From Neorhizobium vignae (GTDB lineage: Bacteria; Pseudomonadota; Alphaproteobacteria; Rhizobiales; Rhizobiaceae), in NCBI RefSeq assembly GCF_000732195.1, contig NZ_JNNU01000002.1, positions 886,881-950,880 on the forward strand: a stretch of DNA of 64,000 bases, written 5' to 3'. The translations under genes and the position numbers were made by a program. Below, in pieces: positions 44,968-53,860 of the stretch. The stretch's first letter is position 1; every line of letters begins with the position of its first letter. A model generated the notes under the pieces. The model did no database searches. It had not been told where the DNA came from and saw nothing but the letters and a program-made list of their open reading frames with translations.

Positions 44968-46224
44968 ATGCAGACACAAACCGCCTCCGTGAGGGGCCTT
45001 CGTGCTTTATGTTTTCTGGCCGGTGCGATCACAGTCGCCCTGGCCGGTAGCGCGACTGCGGAAGAGGCTGGCTATCGCCTCGGCGTGATGGACAAGCTGC
45101 GCATCCGCGTCGCGGAATGGCAGCCGGCCGACGGCACGATCCGCAACTGGGATGCGGTGAGCGGCGACTATACCATCGGGCCGACCGGATCGCTCTCCCT
45201 TCCCTTCATCGGCGACCTCCCGGCGGCCGGCAAGACGGCGAGCGAGGTGGCGAAAACCATCGGCGAGGAGTTGCGCGGCAAATTCGCCTTGCGCAACCTG
45301 CCGTCGGCTTCAGTGGAAATCGCACAGTTCCGCCCGGTTTTCCTGGCCGGCGACGTACATACGCCGGGCGAATATCCCTTTACTCCCAACCTCACCGTGC
45401 TGAAGGCCATCAGCCTCGCCGGCGGCCTTCTCCGATCCGATTCAGGCCAACGTTTCGCCCGCGATTTCATCAATGCCCGCGGCGACGCCTCCGTCTACGA
45501 TTCCGAGCGCGGCCGTCTTCTCGCCCGCCGTGCCCGGCTGCTGGCGGAAGTCGCCGGCGCCACCGACCTGAAAGTCCCCCCGGAACTCAAGGACGTCAGC
45601 AACGCCGAAAAACTGATCGCCAGCGAGGCGTCGCTGATGAAATCGCGGCGCGACCGGTACGAACTTCAGCTGAAGGCGCTGACCGACCTGCGCTCGCTGC
45701 TCGAAAACGAGGTCCAGTCGCTCAGCCAGAAGGCCGAGACCCAGAAGCGGCAGCTGCAGCTCGTTAGCGAGGATCGCGAAAAGATGGCGAAGCTGACCGA
45801 ACAGGGACTTGCGACATCCAGCCGGCGCATCACCGCCGAAGAAAGAGCTGCGACCATCGAAGGCAACCTGCTCGATATCGACACTTCCACCCTTCGCGCC
45901 AAGCAGGATATCAACAAGGCGAATCAGGATGAGATCAACCTGCGCAACGACTGGGAGGCCCAGCGCGCCCAGGAACTGCAGAACACCGATGCCGAACTCG
46001 AAAAGCTCGGTCTGCAGCTCGGCACCAGTCACGAACTGATGTCGGAGGCCGTGGCTCAGTCGGCCGAGGCGCTGAAATTCGACACTTCGGGCAAGTCTGC
46101 TACCATCAAGTACACGGTGGTGCGGGACGACGGTCAGGGGCCGAAAGAGGTTGTCGTCGGCGAAAACGACAAGCTTCAGCCCGGCGACGTCGTTAAGGTC
46201 ACCGCCGAGCTCCTAATGCAATGA
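44968..46224 (+). CDS. exoF: Polysaccharide export outer-membrane/periplasmic protein ExoF
   Basis: 418 residues from the ATG at 44968, which has GAAGGA 7 bp upstream. A signal peptide covers about residues 1-31 (ends SATAEEAG). A poly-export (Wza N-terminal-like) domain follows (YRLGVMDKLRIRVAEW, IGPTGSLSLPFIGD) and then an SLBB-like segment and a long coiled coil from about 170 to 360. ExoF is needed for early succinoglycan synthesis and export. It lacks a lipobox Cys, unlike E. coli Wza. Confidence 0.93.
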   Translation: MQTQTASVRGLRALCFLAGAITVALAGSATAEEAGYRLGVMDKLRIRVAEWQPADGTIRNWDAVSGDYTIGPTGSLSLPFIGDLPAAGKTASEVAKTIGEELRGKFALRNLPSASVEIAQFRPVFLAGDVHTPGEYPFTPNLTVLKAISLAGGLLRSDSGQRFARDFINARGDASVYDSERGRLLARRARLLAEVAGATDLKVPPELKDVSNAEKLIASEASLMKSRRDRYELQLKALTDLRSLLENEVQSLSQKAETQKRQLQLVSEDREKMAKLTEQGLATSSRRITAEERAATIEGNLLDIDTSTLRAKQDINKANQDEINLRNDWEAQRAQELQNTDAELEKLGLQLGTSHELMSEAVAQSAEALKFDTSGKSATIKYTVVRDDGQGPKEVVVGENDKLQPGDVVKVTAELLMQ

Positions 46225-46231
46225 GGATCGC

Positions 46232-47491
46232 ATGAGGATTGCCAAATCTGCGCTGATCGATCCGGCTCGCAATGAAGTCTACGGCGTGGCTGCGGTCGCG
46301 CTGTCCTTCTTCGTATTCGCCTATTCGAGCCGGTTCGGGCAGATTTCGATCCTCGCTTATTACGGCGTCTGGTTCCTGCTGCTGCTCGCCGATTATCGGC
46401 AGGCCCTCGGCAACTACCTCAGATATCTCTGGATATTCGGGTTTGCGCTGTTCTGCTTCATTTCCGCCTTCTGGTCCCCGGCCTTCGGCATCTCGCTGCG
46501 CACCGCGATACAATACCTGACCCATGTGGTCTGCGCGCTGGTCGCCATGCGCACGATCAGCGTGCTGACATTGACCCGCGGCGCGATCGTCGGCACGGCG
46601 ATCGTGCTCCTGTTTTCCATGCTGTTCGGAACCTACCTCTATGACGCGATCGACGGCAGCTACAGTTTCGTCGGCGCCTTCTCCTCGAAGAACCAGCTCG
46701 GGTTCTACGCCTCGCTCGGCCTTCTCTTCGCGGCATCCTATCTGCTCATCTGGCGGCAGAAAGGTCTCTGGTTGATCGCCTCGGGCTGCGTCGGCCTCCT
46801 GAGCGCCTATTGCCTTCTCGCCTCTCAATCGGCGACCTCCGCCATCACCACTGCCGGCGTTGTGGCGCTTTGCGTCGGTTATATGCCCGTCGCCCATCTT
46901 TCCCCCAATCACCGCAAGCTGCTGGTGGCCGGACTGGTGGTGATTGGAGTGGTCGCGATAGTCGGAGCGCTCCAGATCGGCGCCGTCGACGCGGTCCTCG
47001 GCATATTCGGCAAGGATTCGACGCTGACGGGACGGACCTATCTCTGGCAGCAGGGGATCGAGGCCATACGCGAGAACCCGATTCTGGGCACCGGTTATCA
47101 GGGCTACTGGGTTCCTGGCTTCGCCGATGCCGAGAGACTGTGGGACGACTTCTTCATCACCGCCCGCAGCGGGTTCCATTTCCACAACACGTTCATCGAG
47201 GTGGCGGTCGAGACCGGCCTCGTTGGGCTCGCCCTGCTCTGCATGATCATGCTGACGAACGTCTTCGGCCATCTGAGCGCGATGCTGAGGCGCAACCGAG
47301 ATCCCGGCTCGACGCTGTTATGCGCGCTGAGCGTTCTGTTGCTGATACGGGCTTTCGTGGAGGTCGACGTCCTCTTCCCCTACCAGATCGGCTCGTTCCT
47401 GATGTTCTACGCCGCCGGCAGGCTTACCCTTCGTCAGAAGTCCGACGCATTGACCTACCCCTCCAGGCCCCGGCGGACCATCATCGCCTGA
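46232..47491 (+). CDS. exoQ: Succinoglycan polymerase, Wzy/O-antigen ligase type
   Basis: 419 residues with about eleven membrane segments. The Wzy_C-type periplasmic loop contains LTGRTYLWQQGIEAIRENPILG and the histidine segment FHFHNTFIEVAVETGL, both typical. ExoQ joins repeat units into high-molecular-weight succinoglycan with ExoP and ExoT. It starts 7 bp after exoF and overlaps the end of the convergent GMC oxidoreductase by 11 bp. In Sinorhizobium exoZ and exoB follow exoQ; here they do not. Confidence 0.93.
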   Translation: MRIAKSALIDPARNEVYGVAAVALSFFVFAYSSRFGQISILAYYGVWFLLLLADYRQALGNYLRYLWIFGFALFCFISAFWSPAFGISLRTAIQYLTHVVCALVAMRTISVLTLTRGAIVGTAIVLLFSMLFGTYLYDAIDGSYSFVGAFSSKNQLGFYASLGLLFAASYLLIWRQKGLWLIASGCVGLLSAYCLLASQSATSAITTAGVVALCVGYMPVAHLSPNHRKLLVAGLVVIGVVAIVGALQIGAVDAVLGIFGKDSTLTGRTYLWQQGIEAIRENPILGTGYQGYWVPGFADAERLWDDFFITARSGFHFHNTFIEVAVETGLVGLALLCMIMLTNVFGHLSAMLRRNRDPGSTLLCALSVLLLIRAFVEVDVLFPYQIGSFLMFYAAGRLTLRQKSDALTYPSRPRRTIIA

Positions 47492-49091
47492 GCTTTTCGG
47501 AAAGGTGTTCGGCGAGCCGGAACGCCAGCGCCACGGCTGGCAATGTCGGATTGGCATGACCTCCCGTCGGGAACAGGCCGCTGCCGGCGAGATAAAGATT
47601 GTCGATGCCATGGACGCGGCAATCGGCATCGGTCACGCCATCGTCGGGGTTCCCGGACATACGGCTGAGGCCGATCTGGTGATAGCCGTCGAATGCCTGG
47701 CTCAACACCGCCTGCCGCCGCTGGAGGGTGTCATGCAGATATTCCAGTTTTCCGAGCCCGGTTCGTCGTAACCACGTATCGAGTATCTCGTGCGATTTCA
47801 GGACTGAACTCAAGTCCTGCTCGGTGACGCGATAGTCGACGACAAGACCAGCCTGGGTGCCCCCTCGGCCCTGAGGTTGCAGGTGTACCCGGCTTTCCGG
47901 ATTGGGCACCTGTTCCGCATGGTAGCGAAGCAGATAGCGGCCTTTTGGATTGATGAGCGTGCGCCACGGTTCGATGCGTCGTTCCAACATGTTGAGAACC
48001 GATCCGAACAGATTGAACAGGGTGCGGCGATCGGTGCGGATATTCCGCCAATGCTGTCGGCGGTCGATATTTTCAGGCCCCCTGGCCGTCGGCGCCAGGC
48101 CGTTCGAGAGGCGGCGATAGAGACCGAACATCTTCAGGAACAGGTAGATGAGTGACAGGGCACCCGAACCATGCACGGGATCGGCAATCGAAATCGCGTC
48201 GATCCAGAAGACGCAGTTGAGGAGCTTCTCCTCCGCCTGGATCGCCGGCGTGACCTGCAGCCTGCGACGGAAGATATAGTTTTCGTCGTCGATATCGAAG
48301 GCGAAGTGGCTGGCGAGCCTGGGCTTGTCGAATTGCAGCACGGCAATGTAGCCGGTGAGGTGCCCCTGGTAGAAGCGGCCAAGCGGACCGTCGGGGCCGC
48401 CCAATGCCTCCGGCTGCCTCTCCCTCAGGGCGAGCAGCAGGCGGGCATTTTCCAGCCCTCCTCCGGCGAGGACGAAAGTTCTTGCCGTGATCTGGCTTTC
48501 CTGGCCGGCGCTGTAGGCCGTGAGACTTTCGACACGCGCGCCGGACGCATCGAGCGTGATGCCGGCGACGGTCGCGTTCACGAGGCGAATACGCCTGGAC
48601 GCCTTGAGCCTCTCTGCGTAAATCGGCCCAAGATCCGGAAAACGGCTCCACCGCTCCAGGGCGTTCGTGTCGATCCCATGATCCGAGACACCGAGCGGTT
48701 CAAAAGCAGGCTCGCCGGCATTGCAGTTGAGGAATGTCAGCGCTTCCGGATAGTGGCGGCGAAGCTTCTCGTGGGAAATTGGCCAACCGGAAAACGGCAC
48801 ATGATCCCGCACCTCGAAATCCAGTTCGTCGAAAGTGACGCACCGGCCGCCCCAGAGCGCCGACGCACCACCGATGCCCGGACGGGACATCGCCATCGAA
48901 GGAGCATGATGGTCGTTGGTGAATTCGATATCGCCGGCACCGGCATCTTCCGTAGCTCCGCCCGCGCCCATTTCGAGCAGGGTCACCGTGAGCCCGAGTT
49001 TCTCCAGCTTCAGAGCGAGCGCCAACCCGACGGGGCCTGCGCCGACGATGCAGACATCCGTCGTTTCCGTCTCAGAATCTGCTGAAGCCAT
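47481..49091 (-). CDS. GMC-family flavoprotein oxidoreductase
   Basis: 536 residues from the ATG at 49091 (AAAGG six bp before); earlier in-frame Met codons at 49118 and 49184 lack a site. The FAD dinucleotide fold is VCIVGAGPVGLALALKL near residue 12. GMC marks follow: SRPGIGGASALWGGRC and the C-terminal LYLAGSGLFPTGGHANPTLP with the active-site His region. No export signal. The family oxidises sugar or alcohol hydroxyls. It ends inside exoQ on the other strand; whether it acts on an exopolysaccharide sugar is unknown. Confidence 0.85.
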   Translation of the reverse strand: MASADSETETTDVCIVGAGPVGLALALKLEKLGLTVTLLEMGAGGATEDAGAGDIEFTNDHHAPSMAMSRPGIGGASALWGGRCVTFDELDFEVRDHVPFSGWPISHEKLRRHYPEALTFLNCNAGEPAFEPLGVSDHGIDTNALERWSRFPDLGPIYAERLKASRRIRLVNATVAGITLDASGARVESLTAYSAGQESQITARTFVLAGGGLENARLLLALRERQPEALGGPDGPLGRFYQGHLTGYIAVLQFDKPRLASHFAFDIDDENYIFRRRLQVTPAIQAEEKLLNCVFWIDAISIADPVHGSGALSLIYLFLKMFGLYRRLSNGLAPTARGPENIDRRQHWRNIRTDRRTLFNLFGSVLNMLERRIEPWRTLINPKGRYLLRYHAEQVPNPESRVHLQPQGRGGTQAGLVVDYRVTEQDLSSVLKSHEILDTWLRRTGLGKLEYLHDTLQRRQAVLSQAFDGYHQIGLSRMSGNPDDGVTDADCRVHGIDNLYLAGSGLFPTGGHANPTLPAVALAFRLAEHLSEKLRR

Positions 49092-49472
49092 GTATGCCTT
49101 TGAGAGAGAACCCCGCATCACCAACAGATAGAGCTGGCTTGCAGAAATGGAACTGCCCATTCGGATTAGGCTTGGGCAACTCACGGCTTCGGATATCGAG
49201 CGCTACTCCTTGAGTTATAGAGCCCCCAAATCCCAGGTTCCGCGGCCGCACCGGATCGGCCACCCGCGACTTTTTCGAACCACGACAAAAACGGCGGGCG
49301 TCCTGACTGCCGTATCTAGGCGATGCGTTGCGAGCGCGTGAGCGGAGCGACCGCCGACGATCCATCTGCCGAGCGGGCAACGCGGCCCTCGACCGGATGA
49401 GCCGGATCGGTAAAGCCCGGCGTCGACGGATGGCTACAGCAGGATCTCCATCATTGGCGACGGTTCGTTCTT
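49092..49472. other. 381-bp spacer upstream of the GMC oxidoreductase
   Basis: No coding frame, RNA gene or clear hairpin-plus-U terminator is visible. It should contain the promoter of the GMC gene and the end of the lipoprotein transcript. A short AT-rich stretch at 49201-49225 is the only compositional feature noticed. Confidence 0.6.
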
Positions 49473-50627
49473 TTAGAAGCTGACCGCCTTCGGCTCGATG
49501 GCCACCAGTCGGCCGCCCTCGATCTTGTAAAGTCCGATCTTGCGCTCCGCCATTCCGCTCGGCGTGAAGCGGAACAAGCCCGTAACGCCCCGAAACCCCG
49601 TCTTCGTCGTCAGCGCTCCCGGCGTCAGGGCCGTTGCACCCTTGCCTCTGACGATGCCGGCAGCGACCGCGATACTATCGTAACCCTCCGCGGCATAGAC
49701 CGAGAGCGACCGCTTGTTGAAGCGGCGATATCGCTCGCCGATCAACAGGGAGGCCTCCGGATCGGCCGCCGCGATGATGACATTGGAGGCAGCCGGATCG
49801 GCATAAAGCTCTATTGGCCAGTGGCTGGTTCCGACCACAGCCAGCTTGGCGAAAGAGGCCCGGACACCCTTGAGAATGGTTCCGACCGCCGGCGAGTCCC
49901 CCATCAGCACCAGGGCACCCGCATCATCGAGCAGGGCCTTGTTGCGGGTTAGGAGGTCGCCAAGCGGCGCGGCTGGATCATAACGGACCACACCGATCAG
50001 CGCGCCGCCGGCCTGGCCGACCGCGGATCTCAGGCGCTCCTCGTCGACACCGGCTATGCTATTGGGCGCCAGGACGACAACTCTCTTATGGCCGGAGGTG
50101 ATGGCCGGACGCACGCCCCGCGCAACACTCGCCACCTCATCGAACCCGAAATTGAAAACGTTTGCGCCAGCCACAGGGCTTGAAAGATTGATCAGTGGCG
50201 GTCGCTGATCGGCCGGAATGGCCGCAATCGCCGCCGTCGTCGCCTGCGGCGCATAGCTGATCAGCAGACCGGAATTGCGTGCTCTTGCAGCGGCGAGCGC
50301 CGGGGCCACGGCAGCCGGTCCCTCCGCCACGTCGATCACCTTGATCTTCATGACGCCGGCATCGTCAAGTTCGCCGATGGCGAGTGCCGCACCGTCACGG
50401 ATGTCGCGCGCAGCACCCTCATAGATGCCGTTCGGCGCCTTGGTCAGTAACACCGTGACTTCCGTCGAGCCGCGCCCGAATGTTTCCTCAACCACGGATG
50501 GCGGCGGCTTCAGCGCCTTGTCGTCGAGAACCTTGTCGGCAACGGACGAGGATTCGCATCCGGACAGGATCGCGACAGCCAACAAACCCAGCAGCGATAT
50601 ACGTATCGGACGCAGGCGCGTCGTCAT
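49473..50627 (-). CDS. Lipoprotein with type 1 periplasmic-binding fold (penicillin-binding protein activator-like)
   Basis: 384 residues from the ATG at 50627; the open frame extends to 50750 but its extra residues precede the signal. A lipoprotein signal ends at the lipobox LSGC near residue 27. The rest is a Leu/Ile/Val-binding-protein-like fold (VTVLLTKAPNGIYEGAARD, DGAALAIGELDDAG, VVVLAPNSIAGVDEERL) as in LpoA/LppC proteins. It could activate cell-wall synthesis at the outer membrane or bind a small ligand. No transporter genes flank it, which favours the activator-like group. Confidence 0.8.
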   Translation of the reverse strand: MTTRLRPIRISLLGLLAVAILSGCESSSVADKVLDDKALKPPPSVVEETFGRGSTEVTVLLTKAPNGIYEGAARDIRDGAALAIGELDDAGVMKIKVIDVAEGPAAVAPALAAARARNSGLLISYAPQATTAAIAAIPADQRPPLINLSSPVAGANVFNFGFDEVASVARGVRPAITSGHKRVVVLAPNSIAGVDEERLRSAVGQAGGALIGVVRYDPAAPLGDLLTRNKALLDDAGALVLMGDSPAVGTILKGVRASFAKLAVVGTSHWPIELYADPAASNVIIAAADPEASLLIGERYRRFNKRSLSVYAAEGYDSIAVAAGIVRGKGATALTPGALTTKTGFRGVTGLFRFTPSGMAERKIGLYKIEGGRLVAIEPKAVSF

Positions 50628-50889
50628 TCGGAAGGCCTTATGAGTAACGTCAGCGAGATCTGAAGGGTAAAAAAACGAATGTCCTTGCGGCATTTCCTGG
50701 ACCACTCTGCGGCCTTCTTGGTTGTGGTAACGCCATGCTATCCCAGACAAAAATCATTAACAAGCACCTATCTCGAAATATAAAATTTTATACGTTTTAT
50801 CTCAAATAACTTATTTATAGATTATCTATCTTCAAAAACCAGAAATTCAGCGGAACTTGCTAGCATCTCTCTATCAAGGGAGATAAAAA

Positions 50890-51867
50890 ATGGCGAATAA
50901 GAAGAATACCCTGAAAATCGCAATCGCTACCGCCCTCACATTACCATTCATTGTTTCCACCGCAGTCTCCGCTCCAATCGCAAAGCAGCAGTTTCCGACA
51001 AATACTGGAGCCGGCGTGGCGGTTATCGGAACTCATGTCCTGGAATATCTTCCGACACCGCTCTCCATCATGGCTTCGCTTGCGTTCCGGAACGTACAGG
51101 TTGCCGCAGCATTTCAGACATTCAGCCAGCTCGGCTCGACGATCGCTCTGCCCGCGGCGAGACCTGCGAACGTAGTCGAGGTCGCAATCAAGCCGGCCGA
51201 CATGTCACCATCCAGGCGCGTAGAGCCGGCAGCGCCCAACGGCGCCGTGTTCGATACTGTCGCCATCCCCTTCAAGCGCCTCGCCGCCTTGAAGAAGCTC
51301 GCGCCCGCCCTCGAAGAAATGGACAGCGGCACCGCGGTAAAATGCAACGGCAAGGGCTGCAGCCCAGCCTTCGCCGCCATCCAGCTCGTCGGTCTGAACA
51401 CGTCGCAATCGTCGATCCGCGACAAGCTCAACGCCGTCAATGCCGCGGTGAACCAGTCCATTCGCTACCGCACCGACCAGGACGCCTACAAGGTTACCGA
51501 CCGTTGGAGCACACCCCGGGAAACGCTGAGCCTGCAGCAGGGCGATTGCGAAGATTTCGCCATCCTGAAAATGGCGGCACTTCGCGCGGAAGGCGTCGAC
51601 CCCGACCAGATGTCGATCGTCGTCCTGTTCGACCAGAAGCGGCACTTCTACCACGCCGTCCTTTCGGTCGAAGCCGGCGGCAAGTTCTTCATCCTCGACA
51701 ACATGCGCAACCAGGTTCTCCTGGATACGCAGCTTCCCGACTACATGCCGCTCTATTCGATCAAGGGCGGCAAGGGTTTCCTGCACGGCTCCCGCCGCAA
51801 GGACCAGAACGTCGCCATGGCAACGCCGCTGGAAAAGATTGCGCCAGGCGAAGGTGTAAACTTCTGA
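50890..51867 (+). CDS. Periplasmic transglutaminase-like cysteine protease, BTLCP/LapG family
   Basis: 325 residues. A signal peptide (residues 1-28, ending VSA-PI) precedes the BTLCP domain. The catalytic triad is visible as C220 (QQGDCEDFAIL), H255 (HFYHAVLSV) and D270 (FFILDNMRNQ), with the preceding WSTPRETL segment seen in LapG. Spacing (35 and 15) is close to that of LapG (38 and 17, from memory). LapG cuts the N-terminal retention module of LapA-type adhesins and frees them from the surface. A type I secretion system and a giant RTX adhesin lie next to it on the other strand. GGGAG precedes the start. Confidence 0.9.
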   Translation: MANKKNTLKIAIATALTLPFIVSTAVSAPIAKQQFPTNTGAGVAVIGTHVLEYLPTPLSIMASLAFRNVQVAAAFQTFSQLGSTIALPAARPANVVEVAIKPADMSPSRRVEPAAPNGAVFDTVAIPFKRLAALKKLAPALEEMDSGTAVKCNGKGCSPAFAAIQLVGLNTSQSSIRDKLNAVNAAVNQSIRYRTDQDAYKVTDRWSTPRETLSLQQGDCEDFAILKMAALRAEGVDPDQMSIVVLFDQKRHFYHAVLSVEAGGKFFILDNMRNQVLLDTQLPDYMPLYSIKGGKGFLHGSRRKDQNVAMATPLEKIAPGEGVNF

Positions 51868-51907
51868 GCTTTCCGGGCCGGAATGCGATGCGTTCCGGCT
51901 CTGGACG

Positions 51908-52558
51908 TCAATAACGGGAAATATAGCCGATCAGCATCGGCTTTTCGTGTGCCGGGGCAAGGGCCAGGTTGATCTGCCCCTTGATGACCTGTCTGGCGCA
52001 GGAAATCGTGAAACCGGTATTCAAGGTCTTGCCGCGGTTCATCTGCAGCGTATCCATTGCGTCTTCGATCTGCGTGTCGATCGAGAACTTCAGGGTCTTC
52101 ATCAGCTGCGACGGATCCTCCCCCACCAACCGCTGCCGAAGCATGACAAGAAACGGTTCGTTGAAGAACTGCAGCCGCTTTTCCCGTGTCAACACAACCG
52201 TCGGGGACGGCGATGCCTGAACCAGCGCACCGAGATTTTCGAGCGACGAGACATCCTCGACCGTCGCAAGCCGTCCAAGCGCCCATTTGAGGCTGAGGAC
52301 GCGCAGCAGCGAGGTGAGATTGCCCCCCTCCGGCATCTGGGACGCGGTGTACTGAACCAGATCGCCGGTGGTTATCTTGCCTGCGGCCGACATGCGGCTG
52401 AGGCCTTCCCAATAGATTTTCTCGAGCCGGATACCGCGGCGCTCGCCATTGCGCGCCACGACCGCGCGAAAACGCGGCTCGACTTCTTCCTTGTCGATGA
52501 TCGGCAGCGGGTCGCCCGCAGGTTCGATGCCGGACATTGAAAGCGCACCTGATTTCAT
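51908..52558 (-). CDS. Ribbon-helix-helix / PAS-like protein of the secretion operon
   Basis: 216 residues. Residues about 28-56 (FRAVVARNGERRGIRLEKIY) match the RHH_4 ribbon-helix-helix type, a DNA-binding fold. Residues about 105-200 look PAS-like (QASPSPTVVLTREKRLQFFN). No membrane segment or signal. It begins 9 bp after the HlyD-like gene on the same strand, so it is probably the last gene of the secretion operon and may regulate it. Ligand and target are unknown. An ATG at 52537 with AGGTG upstream is an alternative start. Confidence 0.75.
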   Translation of the reverse strand: MKSGALSMSGIEPAGDPLPIIDKEEVEPRFRAVVARNGERRGIRLEKIYWEGLSRMSAAGKITTGDLVQYTASQMPEGGNLTSLLRVLSLKWALGRLATVEDVSSLENLGALVQASPSPTVVLTREKRLQFFNEPFLVMLRQRLVGEDPSQLMKTLKFSIDTQIEDAMDTLQMNRGKTLNTGFTISCARQVIKGQINLALAPAHEKPMLIGYISRY

Positions 52559-52567
52559 TGGAGAGCT

Positions 52568-53860
52568 CTACCGTTCGGTAAGCGCATCGGAGCGCGCCCG
52601 ATTGATAGGCTTCATGAGATAGCTGAGGACTGTCTTGCGGCCCGTCATGATTTCAGCGGATGCAATCATGCCAGGAATGATCGGATAGGACTTGCCGTTG
52701 CGTTCCAGCTCGGACTTGTTGGTCTTGACCTGGACGAGGTAATAGGTCTCGCCCTTTTCCTTCTCAACGATACTGTCGGCTGAAACGTTGGTCACTTCGC
52801 CGTCGAGCCCGCCGAAGATCGCGAAATCATAGGCCGTGATCTTGACGATGGCCGGCTGCCCGCGGCGGACGAACGCGACATCGCGCGGTGATATGCGGGC
52901 TTCGATCAGCAGCGTGTCGGCCGTCGGAACGATGCCGGCAACCACACGGCCCGGATCCACATAGGCGCCGATCGTATTGACTTCCAGGGTATTGACGATG
53001 CCATCGACCGGCGAGCGAATATCGGTGCGCTTGACGCGGTCCGAAGCCCCGCGGATCGTTTCGTCGATGACGGAGAGCTCCGCGAGGGCCTGCGCCTTGT
53101 CGGTCAGCGCCTGCTGGCGGAGAGCCAACGAAATTTCCCCGACCTGGAGCTTTGCTTCTTCGACGGCACCACGAAGGCGTATCAGGCTTTCCTGATAGAC
53201 CTTGAGCTGGCCTTGCTGGTCCGTAAGCTGGCTTTCGATCGTCAGAAGCTGCGTCTGCGAGACCAGACCTTTTTTGGCGAGAGGACCGTAAAGATCGCGC
53301 TGCCGCGTCGAGGAGGCGATATTCTGTTCAAGCCGATCGATGTTGGCATTGGCTTCGCTGAGTTCGTTCTGCCGCTGCTTCATGCGCTCCTGAAGCACAT
53401 CGAACTTGTTCTTGTAGCTGGCCTTGTTGGCCTGGAACAGCCGATCTTCGTTGTCGCAGACGGTCTTGGCGACCGCCAGGACATCGGCCGGACAGACGAA
53501 CGGCTGGTCGTATTCGCCTTTTTCTTCCATCTGCAGGCGGGCGATCTTGGCTCCGAGCGCCCTTGCCTTGGCAACGGATTCGCCGAGCGTGGATTCGGTT
53601 GTCGTATTGTTCAGCTGAACGATCAGATCGCCCTTGCGGACAATCTGGCCGACCTGGACGGCTATGTCCTGGACGACGCCGGCTTCGGACGACTGGATGA
53701 TCTGCGTCTTGGAAACGGGAATGACCTTGCCTTCGCCGCGGGCGATCTCGTCGATTTCCGCAAGCGCTGCCCAGGCGAGGAACGTCGCCATGCAGGCCGC
53801 CACCAGGCCGACCAGCATGCGGGCGAAGAACGGGGGATTGTCGTGAACGCCTCTGCTCAC
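52568..53860 (-). CDS. Type I secretion membrane fusion protein, HlyD family
   Basis: 430 residues from a GTG at 53860 that overlaps the ABC transporter stop (GTGA) and has GGGAG upstream; a longer frame from 53956 lies inside that gene. One membrane segment near residues 15-35, a long coiled coil (about 120-300) and a C-terminal beta-barrel with GDLIVQLNNT near residue 75 for the lipoyl half. It bridges the inner-membrane ABC transporter to TolC. Equivalent to LapC/PrsE/HlyD. Confidence 0.92.
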   Translation of the reverse strand: MSRGVHDNPPFFARMLVGLVAACMATFLAWAALAEIDEIARGEGKVIPVSKTQIIQSSEAGVVQDIAVQVGQIVRKGDLIVQLNNTTTESTLGESVAKARALGAKIARLQMEEKGEYDQPFVCPADVLAVAKTVCDNEDRLFQANKASYKNKFDVLQERMKQRQNELSEANANIDRLEQNIASSTRQRDLYGPLAKKGLVSQTQLLTIESQLTDQQGQLKVYQESLIRLRGAVEEAKLQVGEISLALRQQALTDKAQALAELSVIDETIRGASDRVKRTDIRSPVDGIVNTLEVNTIGAYVDPGRVVAGIVPTADTLLIEARISPRDVAFVRRGQPAIVKITAYDFAIFGGLDGEVTNVSADSIVEKEKGETYYLVQVKTNKSELERNGKSYPIIPGMIASAEIMTGRKTVLSYLMKPINRARSDALTER

